NCBI GenBank assembly: GCA_035353855.1
Contig: DAOQAK010000002.1
Location: forward strand, 58,127-122,126
DNA from: Bacteroidales bacterium
GTDB lineage: Bacteria > Bacteroidota > Bacteroidia > Bacteroidales > CG2-30-32-10
Direction of reading: 5' to 3'
Length of the DNA: 64,000 bases
This document shows, piece by piece, positions 8,591-17,501 of this stretch. The notes beneath the pieces are model-generated. The model ran no database searches and was not told where the DNA came from. It worked only from the letters and a program-made list of their open reading frames with translations. Within the stretch, counting starts at the first letter, position 1. Every line of letters begins with the position of its first letter. The position numbers were made by a program, and so were the translations under genes.

Positions 8591-8598
8591 TAATTTTG
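8591..8598 (+). promoter_or_regulatory. Possible -7 element for wzt
   Basis: TAATTTTG matches TAnnTTTG exactly and lies 38 bases before the wzt start codon. No clear -33 TTG is present at the usual distance, so this is tentative. Confidence 0.35.
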
Positions 8599-8636
8599 AA
8601 ATTTACCATTTACCATTATCAATTTTACGTAATAAG

Positions 8637-9947
8637 ATGTCTGATACTGTAATTCAGGTTGAAAATTTAAGCAAACAATACCGTTTAGGGATAGTGGGAG
8701 CAACAACTATTTCCGACGATATAAGAAGATATTGGGCTAAAATAAGAGGCAAAGATGACCCAACGCTTAGAATAGGCCAGGTAAATACTTTAAATAAAAT
8801 TCAGAATTCAGAATTCAGTTCCGATAAGTATCGGAATCAGAATTATGTTTGGGCACTGAAGGATATTAATTTTGAAGTTAAGCAGGGCGAAGTTCTTGGA
8901 ATTATAGGTAAAAATGGTGCAGGTAAATCAACACTGTTAAAAATATTATCGAAAGTAACGGGTCCTACTACAGGTAATGTAAAGGTGAAAGGCCGTATAG
9001 CTTCATTGCTTGAAGTAGGTACGGGTTTTCATGGAGAGCTTACAGGAAGGGAAAATATTTTCTTAAATGGAGCCATATTGGGAATGACCAAAGCAGAGAT
9101 AAAAGGCAAATTTGATGAGATAGTTGATTTTTCGGGTATAGAACGTTATATCGATACTCCTGTTAAACGTTATTCGAGTGGAATGTATGTGCGCTTGGCT
9201 TTCGCAGTTGCTGCACATCTTGAACCGGAAATATTAATATTAGATGAAGTATTAGCAGTAGGAGATGCTGAGTTTCAAAAAAAATGCTTAGGTAAAATAG
9301 GGGATGCAGCGAAAGGGGGGCGAACAATAATATTTGTTAGTCATAATATAGGTGCAATAAGACAACTGTGCTCAAATAGCATATTACTAACTTCAGGTGA
9401 GATTGAAGCACAGGGTACAACAAGTGAGATTTGTGATTTATACTTAAATAAAACGAATATTTCTGAAGGCAAAGCAGAAATTAAATTTCAAGAAAACTTG
9501 AATAAAGAGTTTCAATTATTGGTATTAAAGTTAATGAATAAAGAATCAGAAATTATTAATAATTTTTCCTGTGATGAGGATATTTATATAGATATGATTT
9601 GTGTTTCCAGGAAACCTGTTCCCGGTTTATATGGAGCATTATTAATATATAATAATGATGGAATTCATGTTTTGATGTCAGATACTTTCGATATAGGAGA
9701 GAATATATTTGATAAATTATCTTCAGGGAATTATAATATTCGTATAAAAATTCCATCCCGAACTTTAGGACATGGATCATATAAAGTAATGATAAACTTT
9801 ACCAGTTCGCAAAGTTTTAATAATTTTTGGATTGACACACATGAATGTGCAGCCTCTTTCCGTATTGACGATATAACCACAGATAGAGGTAATCATAGAG
9901 CAGGTTATTTTAGTACTTTGCTTAAATGGGAAACAAATAAATTATAA
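8637..9947 (+). CDS. wzt: Polysaccharide ABC exporter ATPase with C-terminal glycan-binding domain (Wzt-type)
   Basis: This is the 436-residue ATPase of an ABC-2 polysaccharide exporter, acting at the inner membrane with a Wzm permease. Walker A GKNGAGKST is at 91-99, the signature YSSGM at 179-183, Walker B ILILDE at 199-204, followed by the H-loop VSHN. The last ~165 residues form an extra domain like the Wzt C-terminal domain, which in known systems recognises the terminal modification of the finished chain. Residues 59-69 (EFSSDKYRNQN), in the variable loop before VWALKDINF, are encoded by a 34-bp palindromic element also found in asnB. The only permease seen, at 22423, is 12.5 kb away on the other strand. 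A run of plus-strand sugar genes follows with almost no gaps. Confidence 0.93.
   Translation: MSDTVIQVENLSKQYRLGIVGATTISDDIRRYWAKIRGKDDPTLRIGQVNTLNKIQNSEFSSDKYRNQNYVWALKDINFEVKQGEVLGIIGKNGAGKSTLLKILSKVTGPTTGNVKVKGRIASLLEVGTGFHGELTGRENIFLNGAILGMTKAEIKGKFDEIVDFSGIERYIDTPVKRYSSGMYVRLAFAVAAHLEPEILILDEVLAVGDAEFQKKCLGKIGDAAKGGRTIIFVSHNIGAIRQLCSNSILLTSGEIEAQGTTSEICDLYLNKTNISEGKAEIKFQENLNKEFQLLVLKLMNKESEIINNFSCDEDIYIDMICVSRKPVPGLYGALLIYNNDGIHVLMSDTFDIGENIFDKLSSGNYNIRIKIPSRTLGHGSYKVMINFTSSQSFNNFWIDTHECAASFRIDDITTDRGNHRAGYFSTLLKWETNKL
8811..8844. repeat. 34-bp palindromic element inside wzt
   Basis: The core TTCCGATAAGTATCGGAA is a perfect inverted repeat around AG, flanked by GAATTCAG and TCAGAATT. 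It differs by one base from the element inside asnB (44057-44090). Extra ATTCAGA heptamers precede it. It is read in the same frame in both genes. Confidence 0.9.
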
Positions 9948-9954
9948 AATATGT

Positions 9955-10431
9955 ATGATTGATAAAACAAAAATAGAACTTATTGTTTATGACTTTGATG
10001 GGGTGATGACAAACAATAAAGTATTGTTAACCGAAGATGGACGAGAAGGAGTATATGTAAATAGATCCGATGGATTGGCAGTAAATATAATTAAACAGTA
10101 CGGCATACCACAGATAATATTATCTTCAGAACAAAATAAAATAGTAGAACTAAGGGCTAGAAAATTACAAATTCCAGTTATTGCAGGAGTTAAAAATAAA
10201 AAACAACAATTATTAAATTATTGTTCTGAAAAATCAATAAAACTTCAAAATGTGGTTTATATTGGAAACGATATTAATGATTTAGAAGCAATGAAGAATG
10301 TTGGTATTCCTATATGTCCTGAAGATGCTTGTATGGAAATTAAAGCCATTTCAAAATTTATTATTCATGTTAATGGAGGGGATGGCGTTATTAGAAACTT
10401 TTTAGATTTAATAAAACATACTGATGGATAA
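9955..10431 (+). CDS. KdsC-like HAD phosphatase, probable nonulosonate-9-phosphate phosphatase
   Basis: This 158-residue capless HAD phosphatase has the nucleophile motif VYDFDGVMTNN (D13, D15), the motif-II serine in ILSSE, a lysine-rich motif III near 80-83, and GNDINDLE (D106, D109). Size and motifs match the KdsC group, which removes phosphate from KDO-8-P, KDN-9-P or similar acids. Directly downstream are a CMP-sugar synthetase and a NeuB-like synthase, so it is probably the middle enzyme of a synthase-phosphatase-cytidylyltransferase route. The best-known parallel is the KDN set of Bacteroides thetaiotaomicron. The exact substrate cannot be read from sequence. Its stop overlaps the next ATG by 8 bases. 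Confidence 0.82.
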   Translation: MIDKTKIELIVYDFDGVMTNNKVLLTEDGREGVYVNRSDGLAVNIIKQYGIPQIILSSEQNKIVELRARKLQIPVIAGVKNKKQQLLNYCSEKSIKLQNVVYIGNDINDLEAMKNVGIPICPEDACMEIKAISKFIIHVNGGDGVIRNFLDLIKHTDG

Positions 10432-11092
10432 AATAAAACATATTGCTTTAATTCCTGCAAAATTGGATTCATCAAGATGTATTAACAAAAATTGGAGACC
10501 TTTTGTTAATGGTAAAAATCTTGTTGAATATACTATTGATATTGTAATAGACCTTTTTTTCAATAAGATAATAGTTTCAACAGATAATAATTTATTTCTA
10601 TATTCTGATACTATACAAATCCATAACAGACCAGCATATCTGGCAACCAAAGAATCGCCTATTAATGATTTGATAGAAGTTATAATAAATGAAAATAGTT
10701 TTGGTGATGATGTTTATATTTGGTTGCTCAATCCAACATCACCTTTCAGAATAAAAGAAGATTTTTATTCACTTAAAGAATTGATCGAAAAAAATAAATA
10801 CGATGCTATTACTTCAGTTACAGAAGTAAATCCTTTTTTATGGAAGAATGACAAACCATTATTTGATACATCATATCCAAGAAAAAATACTCAAGATTTT
10901 GATGAGAAATACGGTGTTGAAAATGGACAGTTTATTGTTTTTAGTATTAAGACTTTCAAAAAATCAAAATCGTGGTATTCTGAGAATATGTTTGTGTTCC
11001 ATCAATCGAATTATATTTCGATGATTGATATTGATACAGAAAATGATTTTATTTTTGCACAAAATATAGGAGAAGTGCTAAATGAAAATTGA
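10424..11092 (+). CDS. Acylneuraminate cytidylyltransferase-like CMP-sugar synthetase
   Basis: This 222-residue protein has the cytidylyltransferase entry motif in altered form, IPAKLDSSRCINKNWRPF (10-27; usual pattern IPARxGSxRxxxKN), then VSTDN, a LNPTSPFR motif that matches the family's LQPTSPLR, and ITSVTEVNPF. The family activates sialic acid, KDN or KDO as CMP-sugars in the cytoplasm. With the phosphatase before it and the synthase after it, CMP-nonulosonate production is the natural reading. The Ala-Lys at the normally Ala-Arg position is a small deviation. It overlaps both neighbours by a few bases, implying one coupled operon. Confidence 0.8.
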   Translation: MDKIKHIALIPAKLDSSRCINKNWRPFVNGKNLVEYTIDIVIDLFFNKIIVSTDNNLFLYSDTIQIHNRPAYLATKESPINDLIEVIINENSFGDDVYIWLLNPTSPFRIKEDFYSLKELIEKNKYDAITSVTEVNPFLWKNDKPLFDTSYPRKNTQDFDEKYGVENGQFIVFSIKTFKKSKSWYSENMFVFHQSNYISMIDIDTENDFIFAQNIGEVLNEN

Positions 11093-11720
11093 TACGCTAA
11101 AGAACGAAACGCTGTTAATTAATAAAATTATCAATGAGCCAATCAAGGAACATACACTTTTATTATTTAACCATTTTTATAGGTATGGTTTAGCGTGTAG
11201 AATTTTAGGTGTTAATAACAGCCATATTGTTTTTGATGCTTCGTGTGGTCGTGGTTATGGCTCTTATATTCTTTCTCAGAAAGCAAAAAAGGTTATTGGA
11301 CTTGACATTAATAAAAATTATTTGAATGATGCAAAAAATATGTTTCCTTCAGAAAAAATATGTTTTTTAAATTATAATGAACTTAAAAAAAATACTATAA
11401 ATAAAGCCGATAAAATTGTTTGCATTGAAACGTATGAACATATACCCAAAAAAGAAATTCAGAAATTTATTTTAAATTTAATTTCGCATTTAAAGGATAA
11501 TGGTGATATGCTGATTACAATTCCCTTAGGCAATAACAAACCAAGCGAATACAACGATTTTCATCTTAATGAACCCAGCATTGATGTTTTATTCAAGCAA
11601 TTCTCGCCTTATTTTAATTCTATTTTTTTTGAAATAGATAATTTCATTAATTCATTTGGGAAAAATGAAAAATTATGTTACCTTTTATTAAACAATTATA
11701 TAAAAAGTAAAGTAAAATAA
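11082..11720 (+). CDS. Class I SAM-dependent methyltransferase
   Basis: This 212-residue Rossmann-fold methyltransferase has motif I FDASCGRGYGSYIL, an acidic strand IGLDIN, and the post-motif segment VCIETYEHIPKKEI typical of UbiE/SmtA-like enzymes. It sits between the cytidylyltransferase and the NeuB-like synthase, overlapping the former by 11 bases. It may methylate the nonulosonate or a hydroxyl of the growing glycan; the acceptor is not predictable. Confidence 0.78.
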   Translation: MKIDTLKNETLLINKIINEPIKEHTLLLFNHFYRYGLACRILGVNNSHIVFDASCGRGYGSYILSQKAKKVIGLDINKNYLNDAKNMFPSEKICFLNYNELKKNTINKADKIVCIETYEHIPKKEIQKFILNLISHLKDNGDMLITIPLGNNKPSEYNDFHLNEPSIDVLFKQFSPYFNSIFFEIDNFINSFGKNEKLCYLLLNNYIKSKVK

Positions 11721-11732
11721 AATATAAAAAGC

Positions 11733-12599
11733 ATGAATAGTAATAATAATAATTTCTATTTTAAAAATATTGATTCTGTTTATTTAATTGCAGAAATAGG
11801 TATTAATCATAATGGTAATATAGATTTTGTAAAAAAAATGATTGATTATGCTTTGGTTTTTGGTTGGAATTGTGTAAAACTACAAAAACGAAATCCTGAT
11901 AAATCCGTTCCCGAACATCAGAAAAATATAATAAAAGATACTCCATGGGGTAAAATGACATACTTGGAATATAAACATAAGATGGAGTTTGATAAAAGTC
12001 AATATTCTGAAATAGAAAAATATTGCTCCGATAAAATAAAATTTACTGCATCGGTATGGGATATAGAAAGTGTTGATTTTATGGATGATTTTGATGTCCC
12101 ATTTATTAAAGTACCATCAGCTCATCTTACAAATGATGATTTAATAAAATATATTTGTAAGAAAAAATTACCCGTCTTGCTTTCGACAGGGATGAGTACA
12201 ACTGAAGAAGTTGACCATGCAGTTGAACTGATTACTAGTTTTACAGATAATTTTGCTCTTATGCATACCAATTCTTCATATCCTGCGCATGAAGAAGAAT
12301 TAAATTTAAATGTGATAAAAACGTTTCAAGAGAGGTATAAATGTGTTGTTGGATATAGCGGACATGAATTTGGTTTAGTGCCTACAACTACTTCTGTTGC
12401 ATTAGGAGCTAAAATAATTGAACGTCATGTAACAATAGATAGAACAATGTGGGGAACAGATCAAATTGCTTCTGTTGAACCACAAGGTATGCTTAAACTT
12501 GTTACACATATTAGGGCAATTGAAAAAGCACTAGGTGATGGGATTAAAAAAGTATATGATTCGGAATTACTTATAAGAAAAAAATTACGAGGATATTAA
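11733..12599 (+). CDS. neuB: NeuB-family nonulosonate (sialic-acid-type) synthase
   Basis: This TIM-barrel enzyme condenses phosphoenolpyruvate with a six-carbon sugar to give a nine-carbon acid. It has AEIGINHNG (20-28), KVPSAHL, LSTGMSTTEE, the YSGHEFG motif and ERHVTIDR. At 288 residues it is shorter than classical NeuB (~345) because the C-terminal antifreeze-like SAF domain is missing; shorter SAF-less members are known. No UDP-GlcNAc 2-epimerase is visible in the window. Together with the HAD phosphatase upstream this favours a mannose-6-phosphate-derived (KDN-like) product over N-acetylneuraminate, but the epimerase may be elsewhere. Confidence 0.88.
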   Translation: MNSNNNNFYFKNIDSVYLIAEIGINHNGNIDFVKKMIDYALVFGWNCVKLQKRNPDKSVPEHQKNIIKDTPWGKMTYLEYKHKMEFDKSQYSEIEKYCSDKIKFTASVWDIESVDFMDDFDVPFIKVPSAHLTNDDLIKYICKKKLPVLLSTGMSTTEEVDHAVELITSFTDNFALMHTNSSYPAHEEELNLNVIKTFQERYKCVVGYSGHEFGLVPTTTSVALGAKIIERHVTIDRTMWGTDQIASVEPQGMLKLVTHIRAIEKALGDGIKKVYDSELLIRKKLRGY

Positions 12600-12604
12600 T
12601 TTCA

Positions 12605-13447
12605 TTGAAAATAATAAATTATATTATAAATATTATTAAGTATTCCTTGCCGTTTGGGATTCATTTACTTTATAACAAATATAAAGAAATTTATTTTTTT
12701 AAGCCAACGAAAGAAGAAAAAAAGATATTAAAAATTAATGCAAAATTTAAAGATATTCATAAAGGAGAAAGATGTTTTATTGTTTGTAGTGGGCCATCAA
12801 TTAATAAACAAAATTTATTGCCATTGAAAAATGAAAAAACTTTTTTTGTTTCAAGTGGATTTTTGCATCCAAACTATAATGAAATTAAACCTCTATATTT
12901 TTGCTTGCCTCCAAGTAATGATTTGTTAAATCAAGATAGGTATAATCGTTTTCGCAAAATGGAAGAAACTAGTAATAAAACCAATTTCTTTTTTAGTATA
13001 AGTGATAAAAAATATTTATATGATAATGATCTGTTTCTTAAAGATAAAGTAAATTATATTTATTTTGATATGCAAATGGATAATAAAAGAAAAGAAATAT
13101 ATGATTTAACGAAACAAATTCCAAGCGTACAATCGGTTCCAATAATGTGTTTAATGATAGCAATGTATATGGGATTTAAAGAGATATTTTTATTAGGAAC
13201 CGAACATGATTCTTTTAAAGGTGAATACCGCCATTTTTATGAGAATACTGAAATGACAGAAGATTGTGTTGTTAATAATAAGATAAGTTCTTTATATCTG
13301 GAACTAAAAAGTTGTGTATCTCTATGGGAGCAATATATGCATCTTAAAAGAATCGCAGAGAATAACAATATTAAAATATTTAATGCAACAGAAGGCGGAG
13401 CTTTAGATGTGTTTCCTCGTGTAAAATTTGAATCATTATTTATATGA
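12605..13447 (+). CDS. DUF115/MptE-like protein, possible GT42-type sialyltransferase-like enzyme
   Basis: In this 280-residue protein GERCFIVCSGPSINKQNL (54-71) and SVQSVPIMCLMIAMYMGFKE followed by FLLGTEHDSF are the nucleotide-binding and central motifs of DUF115/MptE-like proteins. The same layout (GNGPSL; TSGVYMCAIAIALGYK, then GIDF) occurs in the Campylobacter sialyltransferase Cst, so an enzyme using CMP-nonulosonate is plausible directly after the CMP-sugar genes. The C-terminus FNATEGGALDVFPRV is typical of the group. The best start is TTG at 12605; there is no early ATG. It overlaps the next gene by 4 bases. Function is inferred from context. Confidence 0.6.
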   Translation: MKIINYIINIIKYSLPFGIHLLYNKYKEIYFFKPTKEEKKILKINAKFKDIHKGERCFIVCSGPSINKQNLLPLKNEKTFFVSSGFLHPNYNEIKPLYFCLPPSNDLLNQDRYNRFRKMEETSNKTNFFFSISDKKYLYDNDLFLKDKVNYIYFDMQMDNKRKEIYDLTKQIPSVQSVPIMCLMIAMYMGFKEIFLLGTEHDSFKGEYRHFYENTEMTEDCVVNNKISSLYLELKSCVSLWEQYMHLKRIAENNNIKIFNATEGGALDVFPRVKFESLFI

Positions 13448-14241
13448 TAAAATTTAAAGATTTTATTCCTCCTCTTTTTGTGAAAATATTAAAAAAAAAT
13501 TTTATAAAAGAAAAATTACAATATGGTTTTCTTGGTAATTATAATTCATGGGAAGAGGCAAAGAAAAATTGTACAGGATATGACTCGGATATTATTATAG
13601 AGAAAGTAAAAAATGCTGCATTCAAAGTAAAAAATGGCGAAGCAGTTTATGAAAGAGATTCTGTATTGTTTGATAAAATACAATACTCATATCCATTACT
13701 TACAGGTTTAATGTGGGTTGCGGCTCAGAATGGAGGGAATTTAAATGCTCTTGATTTTGGTGGAGCTTTAGGAAGTACTTATTTTCAAAACAAACATTTT
13801 CTTAATTCATTAAATTGTGTTCAATGGAATATTGTAGAGCAAGAAAAATTTGTAGAAACAGGTAAATTATATTTTGAAGATGAACACCTGAAATTTTATC
13901 ATTCAATTAGTGAATGCATAAATAAAAATAATATCGATATTATAATTCTATCTGGAGTTATTCAATATTTGGAAACACCTGAAATATTTTTAAAAGAAGT
14001 TATCTCGTATGGATTTAAATTTATAATTATTGACCGGACATTATTCAATAATGTTCATAGTGATACTTTAACAATACAGAAGGTTTCCCCTGAAATCTTT
14101 GATGCAAGCTATCCTTGTTGGTTTTTGGATAAAAATAAATTTAAAGAAATTTTTAAAGAAAAATATGATTTGATTCTTGAGTTTGATGGATTTTGTGAAG
14201 GAAAAGGTTTTATTTTTAAAAAGAAAGATGAAAGAATTTAA
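13444..14241 (+). CDS. TIGR04325-type putative methyltransferase
   Basis: This 265-residue protein has the hallmarks of the TIGR04325 group: an early YNSWEEAKKNCTGYD segment, VYERDSVLF, then LDFGGALGSTYFQNKHFL as the SAM-binding loop, WNIVEQEKFVETGK, and YLETPEIFLKE. Members are common in capsule and O-antigen loci of Leptospira and Bacteroidota; their acceptor is unknown. It overlaps the upstream stop by 4 bases (ATGA) and the downstream radical SAM gene by 14. The three genes 12605-15220 form a tight set. Confidence 0.8.
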   Translation: MIKFKDFIPPLFVKILKKNFIKEKLQYGFLGNYNSWEEAKKNCTGYDSDIIIEKVKNAAFKVKNGEAVYERDSVLFDKIQYSYPLLTGLMWVAAQNGGNLNALDFGGALGSTYFQNKHFLNSLNCVQWNIVEQEKFVETGKLYFEDEHLKFYHSISECINKNNIDIIILSGVIQYLETPEIFLKEVISYGFKFIIIDRTLFNNVHSDTLTIQKVSPEIFDASYPCWFLDKNKFKEIFKEKYDLILEFDGFCEGKGFIFKKKDERI

Positions 14242-15220
14242 AAACATTTACATTGATATTACTAATACCTGCAATGCAAAATGTCCTTTTTGTATTACAG
14301 GAAAGCACAAACCAGCAATAAAAAAATATATTGAGCCGGAAGTTTTTGATAATATTCTTATTTCATTAATTCGTAATAAGTCTATAGTTGAGAGTTCGGT
14401 TATTTATCTTTACAATTGGGGTGAACCCTTTTTGCATCCTAAGTTATCTGAACTTATCAGTATTTTGAATAAACATAATTTACAATTTGGACTAAGTACA
14501 AATGGTTCTATTGAATTTAATTTTCCTGATAATTTTTGCAAAAATTTAGTTTTTTTTAAATTCTCCTTATCTGGTTTTTCACAAAATTCATATAATAAAA
14601 TACATGGCTTTAATTTTGAAAAAACGCTTTTAAATATTGAAAGAATTATAAAAAATATTCAAAATGAAAACCCACAAACATATATCGAATTAAATTTCCA
14701 TATATACCAGTTTAATATAAGTGAAATAGAGGCGTGTCGGGATTTTGCAAAAAAAATAAAAGTGCATTTTTATCCATGCCTTGCTATTTTAAATGATTGG
14801 GATAATTTGAATCTTTATATGGGTGGGGAGTTACCTTACAATGATTTATTGGAAGTTTCTCAAAAATTACTTATGTATAATTTTAATGACCTTTTAAAAG
14901 CAAGCCCCTCTGATTATAAATGTCCACAATATGATTTACTTGTAATTGATGAAAGTGCAAATATTTCCGGATGTTGCCAATTACCAAAAGACAATAAAGA
15001 ATATTCATGTGGAAATATTCTTACTGATGATTGGAATACAATTTTAAAAAATAAAACATCAATGATGGTTTGTAGAAATTGCATAAAATCAGGACTTGCT
15101 TATTATATCCACAATTCAATGTTATCAATCGATTTCAGTAAAGATGATTTTTTAGAAAAAACAACCACTATTGATTTAATGAAAATAATAGCAAATCGTT
15201 TTAAACGAAAATTATTCTAA
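14228..15220 (+). CDS. Radical SAM/SPASM-like enzyme in the polysaccharide locus
   Basis: I chose the ATG at 14228 because it puts the radical SAM motif CNAKCPFC (C15, C19, C22) near the N-terminus as usual; the longer open frame to 14177 adds 17 unlikely residues. The protein is about 330 residues. NWGEPFLHPKL and a TNGS motif follow. The C-terminal part has further cysteines (YKCPQYD, SGCCQLP, EYSCGN, MVCRNC), consistent with a SPASM-like domain binding extra iron-sulfur clusters. Such enzymes modify peptides or sugars by radical chemistry. In this setting an unusual sugar modification, such as epimerisation, dehydration or methylation, is possible. The substrate is not predictable. Confidence 0.82.
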   Translation: MKEFKNIYIDITNTCNAKCPFCITGKHKPAIKKYIEPEVFDNILISLIRNKSIVESSVIYLYNWGEPFLHPKLSELISILNKHNLQFGLSTNGSIEFNFPDNFCKNLVFFKFSLSGFSQNSYNKIHGFNFEKTLLNIERIIKNIQNENPQTYIELNFHIYQFNISEIEACRDFAKKIKVHFYPCLAILNDWDNLNLYMGGELPYNDLLEVSQKLLMYNFNDLLKASPSDYKCPQYDLLVIDESANISGCCQLPKDNKEYSCGNILTDDWNTILKNKTSMMVCRNCIKSGLAYYIHNSMLSIDFSKDDFLEKTTTIDLMKIIANRFKRKLF

Positions 15221-16104
15221 TGAGTAAACTGCAATATTTGAACTTAGGTTGCGGGAATCATTTCCATCCTGATTGGAAAAATGTAGATTTTGTTTCGAAT
15301 AACAAGAATGTTATTGCACATGATCTTTTAAACGGAATACCTTTTCCCGATAATACCTTTGATGTGGTTTATCATTCACATGTTTTAGAACATTTTCCAA
15401 AGGCGAAAGCGGATTGTTTTATTAGCGAATGTTTTCGAGTGCTTAAAAATGGAGGCATATTGCGGGTTGTTGTACCCAACCTTGAAGTTATAGCCGAAGA
15501 ATATTTAAAACAATTGAAAGATGCGCTGAATGGGGATGAAAGGGCAAGGTATAATTATGAATGGATGTTGCTTGAAATGTATGACCAAACTGTTAGGAAT
15601 TATAGCGGAGGCGAAATGGGAAAATATTTATTTCAAAAAGAAATTAAAAATATTGATTATGTTTACAATCGAATAGGTATAGAAGGAAAAAATATACGTG
15701 AAAATTATTTAAAATCACTTAAAAAAACGGAAAATATAAAAACAACGATTTCGTATGAAAAAAGTATAAGTAAAAAAATAATGTATTATTTTAAACCTTT
15801 GACATATTTCAATTTCTTAAAAAGAAAATTACTTGCAAAAGAATGGAGACAGATTGAACAAGAACAAGAATTACTGAAACTCGCTAAATTTCGAACTTCC
15901 GGCGAAATACACCAGTGGATGTATGATAGGTATTCATTGAAAGAATTGTTAGAAAGAGAAAAATTTGTTAATGTTAAAATCAAAACAGCATTTGAAAGCG
16001 AGATAAAAGACTGGAATAGTTTTGAATTGGATGTAATAAATAATGAAGTTAGAAAACCCGATTCATTATTTATAGAAGCAAAAAAAATTAATACGTATGC
16101 TTAA
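15220..16104 (+). CDS. Class I SAM-dependent methyltransferase with long C-terminal extension
   Basis: In this 294-residue protein motif I is LNLGCGNHFHPDWKNVDF near the N-terminus, followed by the DLLNGIPFPDNTFDVVYHSH region and FRVLKNGGILRVVVP. This is the arrangement of sugar-locus methyltransferases that begin with LNLGCG. The second half is basic and helical and may contact the glycan acceptor or the membrane. Its ATG overlaps the last base of the radical SAM gene, and its end overlaps the next gene by 8 bases, so expression is coupled. Confidence 0.8.
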   Translation: MSKLQYLNLGCGNHFHPDWKNVDFVSNNKNVIAHDLLNGIPFPDNTFDVVYHSHVLEHFPKAKADCFISECFRVLKNGGILRVVVPNLEVIAEEYLKQLKDALNGDERARYNYEWMLLEMYDQTVRNYSGGEMGKYLFQKEIKNIDYVYNRIGIEGKNIRENYLKSLKKTENIKTTISYEKSISKKIMYYFKPLTYFNFLKRKLLAKEWRQIEQEQELLKLAKFRTSGEIHQWMYDRYSLKELLEREKFVNVKIKTAFESEIKDWNSFELDVINNEVRKPDSLFIEAKKINTYA

Positions 16105-17146
16105 TTTTTGTACACTTTTCGATATTAATTATTTTTCACGAGGCATTGCAATGTATGAATCTTTAAAAAAACATTGCAATGATTTTCATTTATATATCTT
16201 CGCTTTTGATGAAACCAGTTTAGATATTTTAAATAAATTAAAGTTACCTAAAACAACAATAATTTCTTTATCAGAATTTGAGAACAATGAACTTTTAGAA
16301 ATAAAGACAGAACGTAGTCGTGCTGAATATTGTTGGACATGCACCCCCTCAACCATTTTTTTTTGTATTGAGCAGTATAAACTGGATCATTGTACGTACG
16401 TAGATGCAGATTTATATTTCTATAGTAATCCCAGAGTTCTTATTGATGAAATGGGGGATAAATCTGTTCTAATTACAGAACATAGGTATACACCCGAATA
16501 CGACCAATCCTTAACCAGCGGAATATATTGTGTGCAGTTCATCACGTTTAAAAACACTATTGATGGAATAACTGTATTAAAATGGTGGAAAAATGCCTGC
16601 ATTGAATGGTGTTATGCTCGTTTTGAAAACGGAAAATTTGGCGATCAAAAATACCTTGATGATTGGACTACCAGATTTAATGATATTCATGTATTAATGA
16701 ACGAAGGCGGTAGTTTAGCACCATGGAATATTCAGCAATATAAAATTAAGTCAATAAACCCGTTCATCCTTAAAACCCTTAAAACAAAAGAAAAAATTAA
16801 ACCAGTATTTTATCATTTTCATTACCTATCATTTTACTCAAATAAAAAAATAAATTTAACCAATGGGATTTATTATATTTCAAGTGAAATAAAACATTAT
16901 TTTTATTACCCATACTTAAATCATATAAATAAAATAAATAAAGAATTATATAAAGATTTCAATAGTAAAGATTTTAATGGAACAAAAGAGATGATTTTTA
17001 CTATATACTATTTACGTGATAAATTGTATCTATACAGAAAAGCATTATTTAAATTAAGTATTAAAGCCTTTAAAGATGCAAATAAATTAATAAAAGAAAA
17101 GAAACAAGTAAGAAAAAATATTATAAATAGTGGCAAAATTAATTAG
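16097..17146 (+). CDS. GT8-like glycosyltransferase
   Basis: This 349-residue protein begins MLNFCTLFDINYFSRGIAMY, has CTYVDADLYFYSNP with a DxD motif (D103, D105) and a later GDQKYLDDW segment, as in the GT8-like cytosolic transferases of capsule loci. The HYLSFYS segment near 250 also fits. These enzymes transfer a hexose from a UDP-sugar using a metal held by the DxD. A basic lysine-rich tail may bind the membrane. It overlaps both neighbours, by 8 and 17 bases. Confidence 0.75.
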   Translation: MLNFCTLFDINYFSRGIAMYESLKKHCNDFHLYIFAFDETSLDILNKLKLPKTTIISLSEFENNELLEIKTERSRAEYCWTCTPSTIFFCIEQYKLDHCTYVDADLYFYSNPRVLIDEMGDKSVLITEHRYTPEYDQSLTSGIYCVQFITFKNTIDGITVLKWWKNACIEWCYARFENGKFGDQKYLDDWTTRFNDIHVLMNEGGSLAPWNIQQYKIKSINPFILKTLKTKEKIKPVFYHFHYLSFYSNKKINLTNGIYYISSEIKHYFYYPYLNHINKINKELYKDFNSKDFNGTKEMIFTIYYLRDKLYLYRKALFKLSIKAFKDANKLIKEKKQVRKNIINSGKIN

Positions 17147-17501
17147 TTTAAAAACGTTTTCTGATAAAAGAGGTAACCTTACAGTCATTGAGAAAATATT
17201 TCCTTTCGAAATAAAAAGAATATTTTATATTTATGGAGTTGACGATTCGGTTAGAGGAGGGCATCGGCATTATAATACATATCAAGCAGCAGTATGTATT
17301 AAAGGTTCATGTAAAATATACAACAACAATGGTAGCAGCACTGAAATGTTTACTTTAAACTCGCCCGTTAAATGCCTTATTATTGAACCATGCGATTGGC
17401 ATAAGATGTATGATTTTAGTAGAGATGCTATATTGATGGTTTTTGCTTCAGAATTTTTCGATGAAAACGATTATATATTTGAACCATACAAAAATGATTG
17501 A
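17130..17501 (+). CDS. FdtA/QdtA-type dTDP-sugar 3,4-ketoisomerase (cupin)
   Basis: This 123-residue single-cupin protein contains [22 protein letters not shown] with the catalytic-type histidines H45 and H47, and a [11 protein letters not shown] segment. The family converts dTDP-4-keto-6-deoxyglucose to the 3-keto isomer, the step before 3-amination in Fuc3N or Qui3N synthesis. The start is a GTG at 17130 inside the end of the previous gene. The aminotransferase that would use its product follows with an 8-base overlap. RmlA/RmlB and the final N-acetyltransferase are not in the window. Confidence 0.85.
   Translation: MAKLISLKTFSDKRGNLTVIEKIFPFEIKRIFYIYGVDDSVRGGHRHYNTYQAAVCIKGSCKIYNNNGSSTEMFTLNSPVKCLIIEPCDWHKMYDFSRDAILMVFASEFFDENDYIFEPYKND

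Larger units (their letters stand above)
7838..8636. other. 800-bp gene-free repeat region before the polysaccharide locus
   Basis: No gene seen. It holds foldable copies D, E and F, the right copy of the 200-bp direct repeat, GGTATAGGG-like words, ATGACTATGAATGAC words shared with 201-400 (8507-8540), and a possible -7 box upstream of wzt. Confidence 0.75.

Noticed and set aside
11733..12599. Truncated NeuB pseudogene
   Set aside because: The missing part is exactly the SAF domain, the barrel motifs are complete, and shorter SAF-less family members are known.
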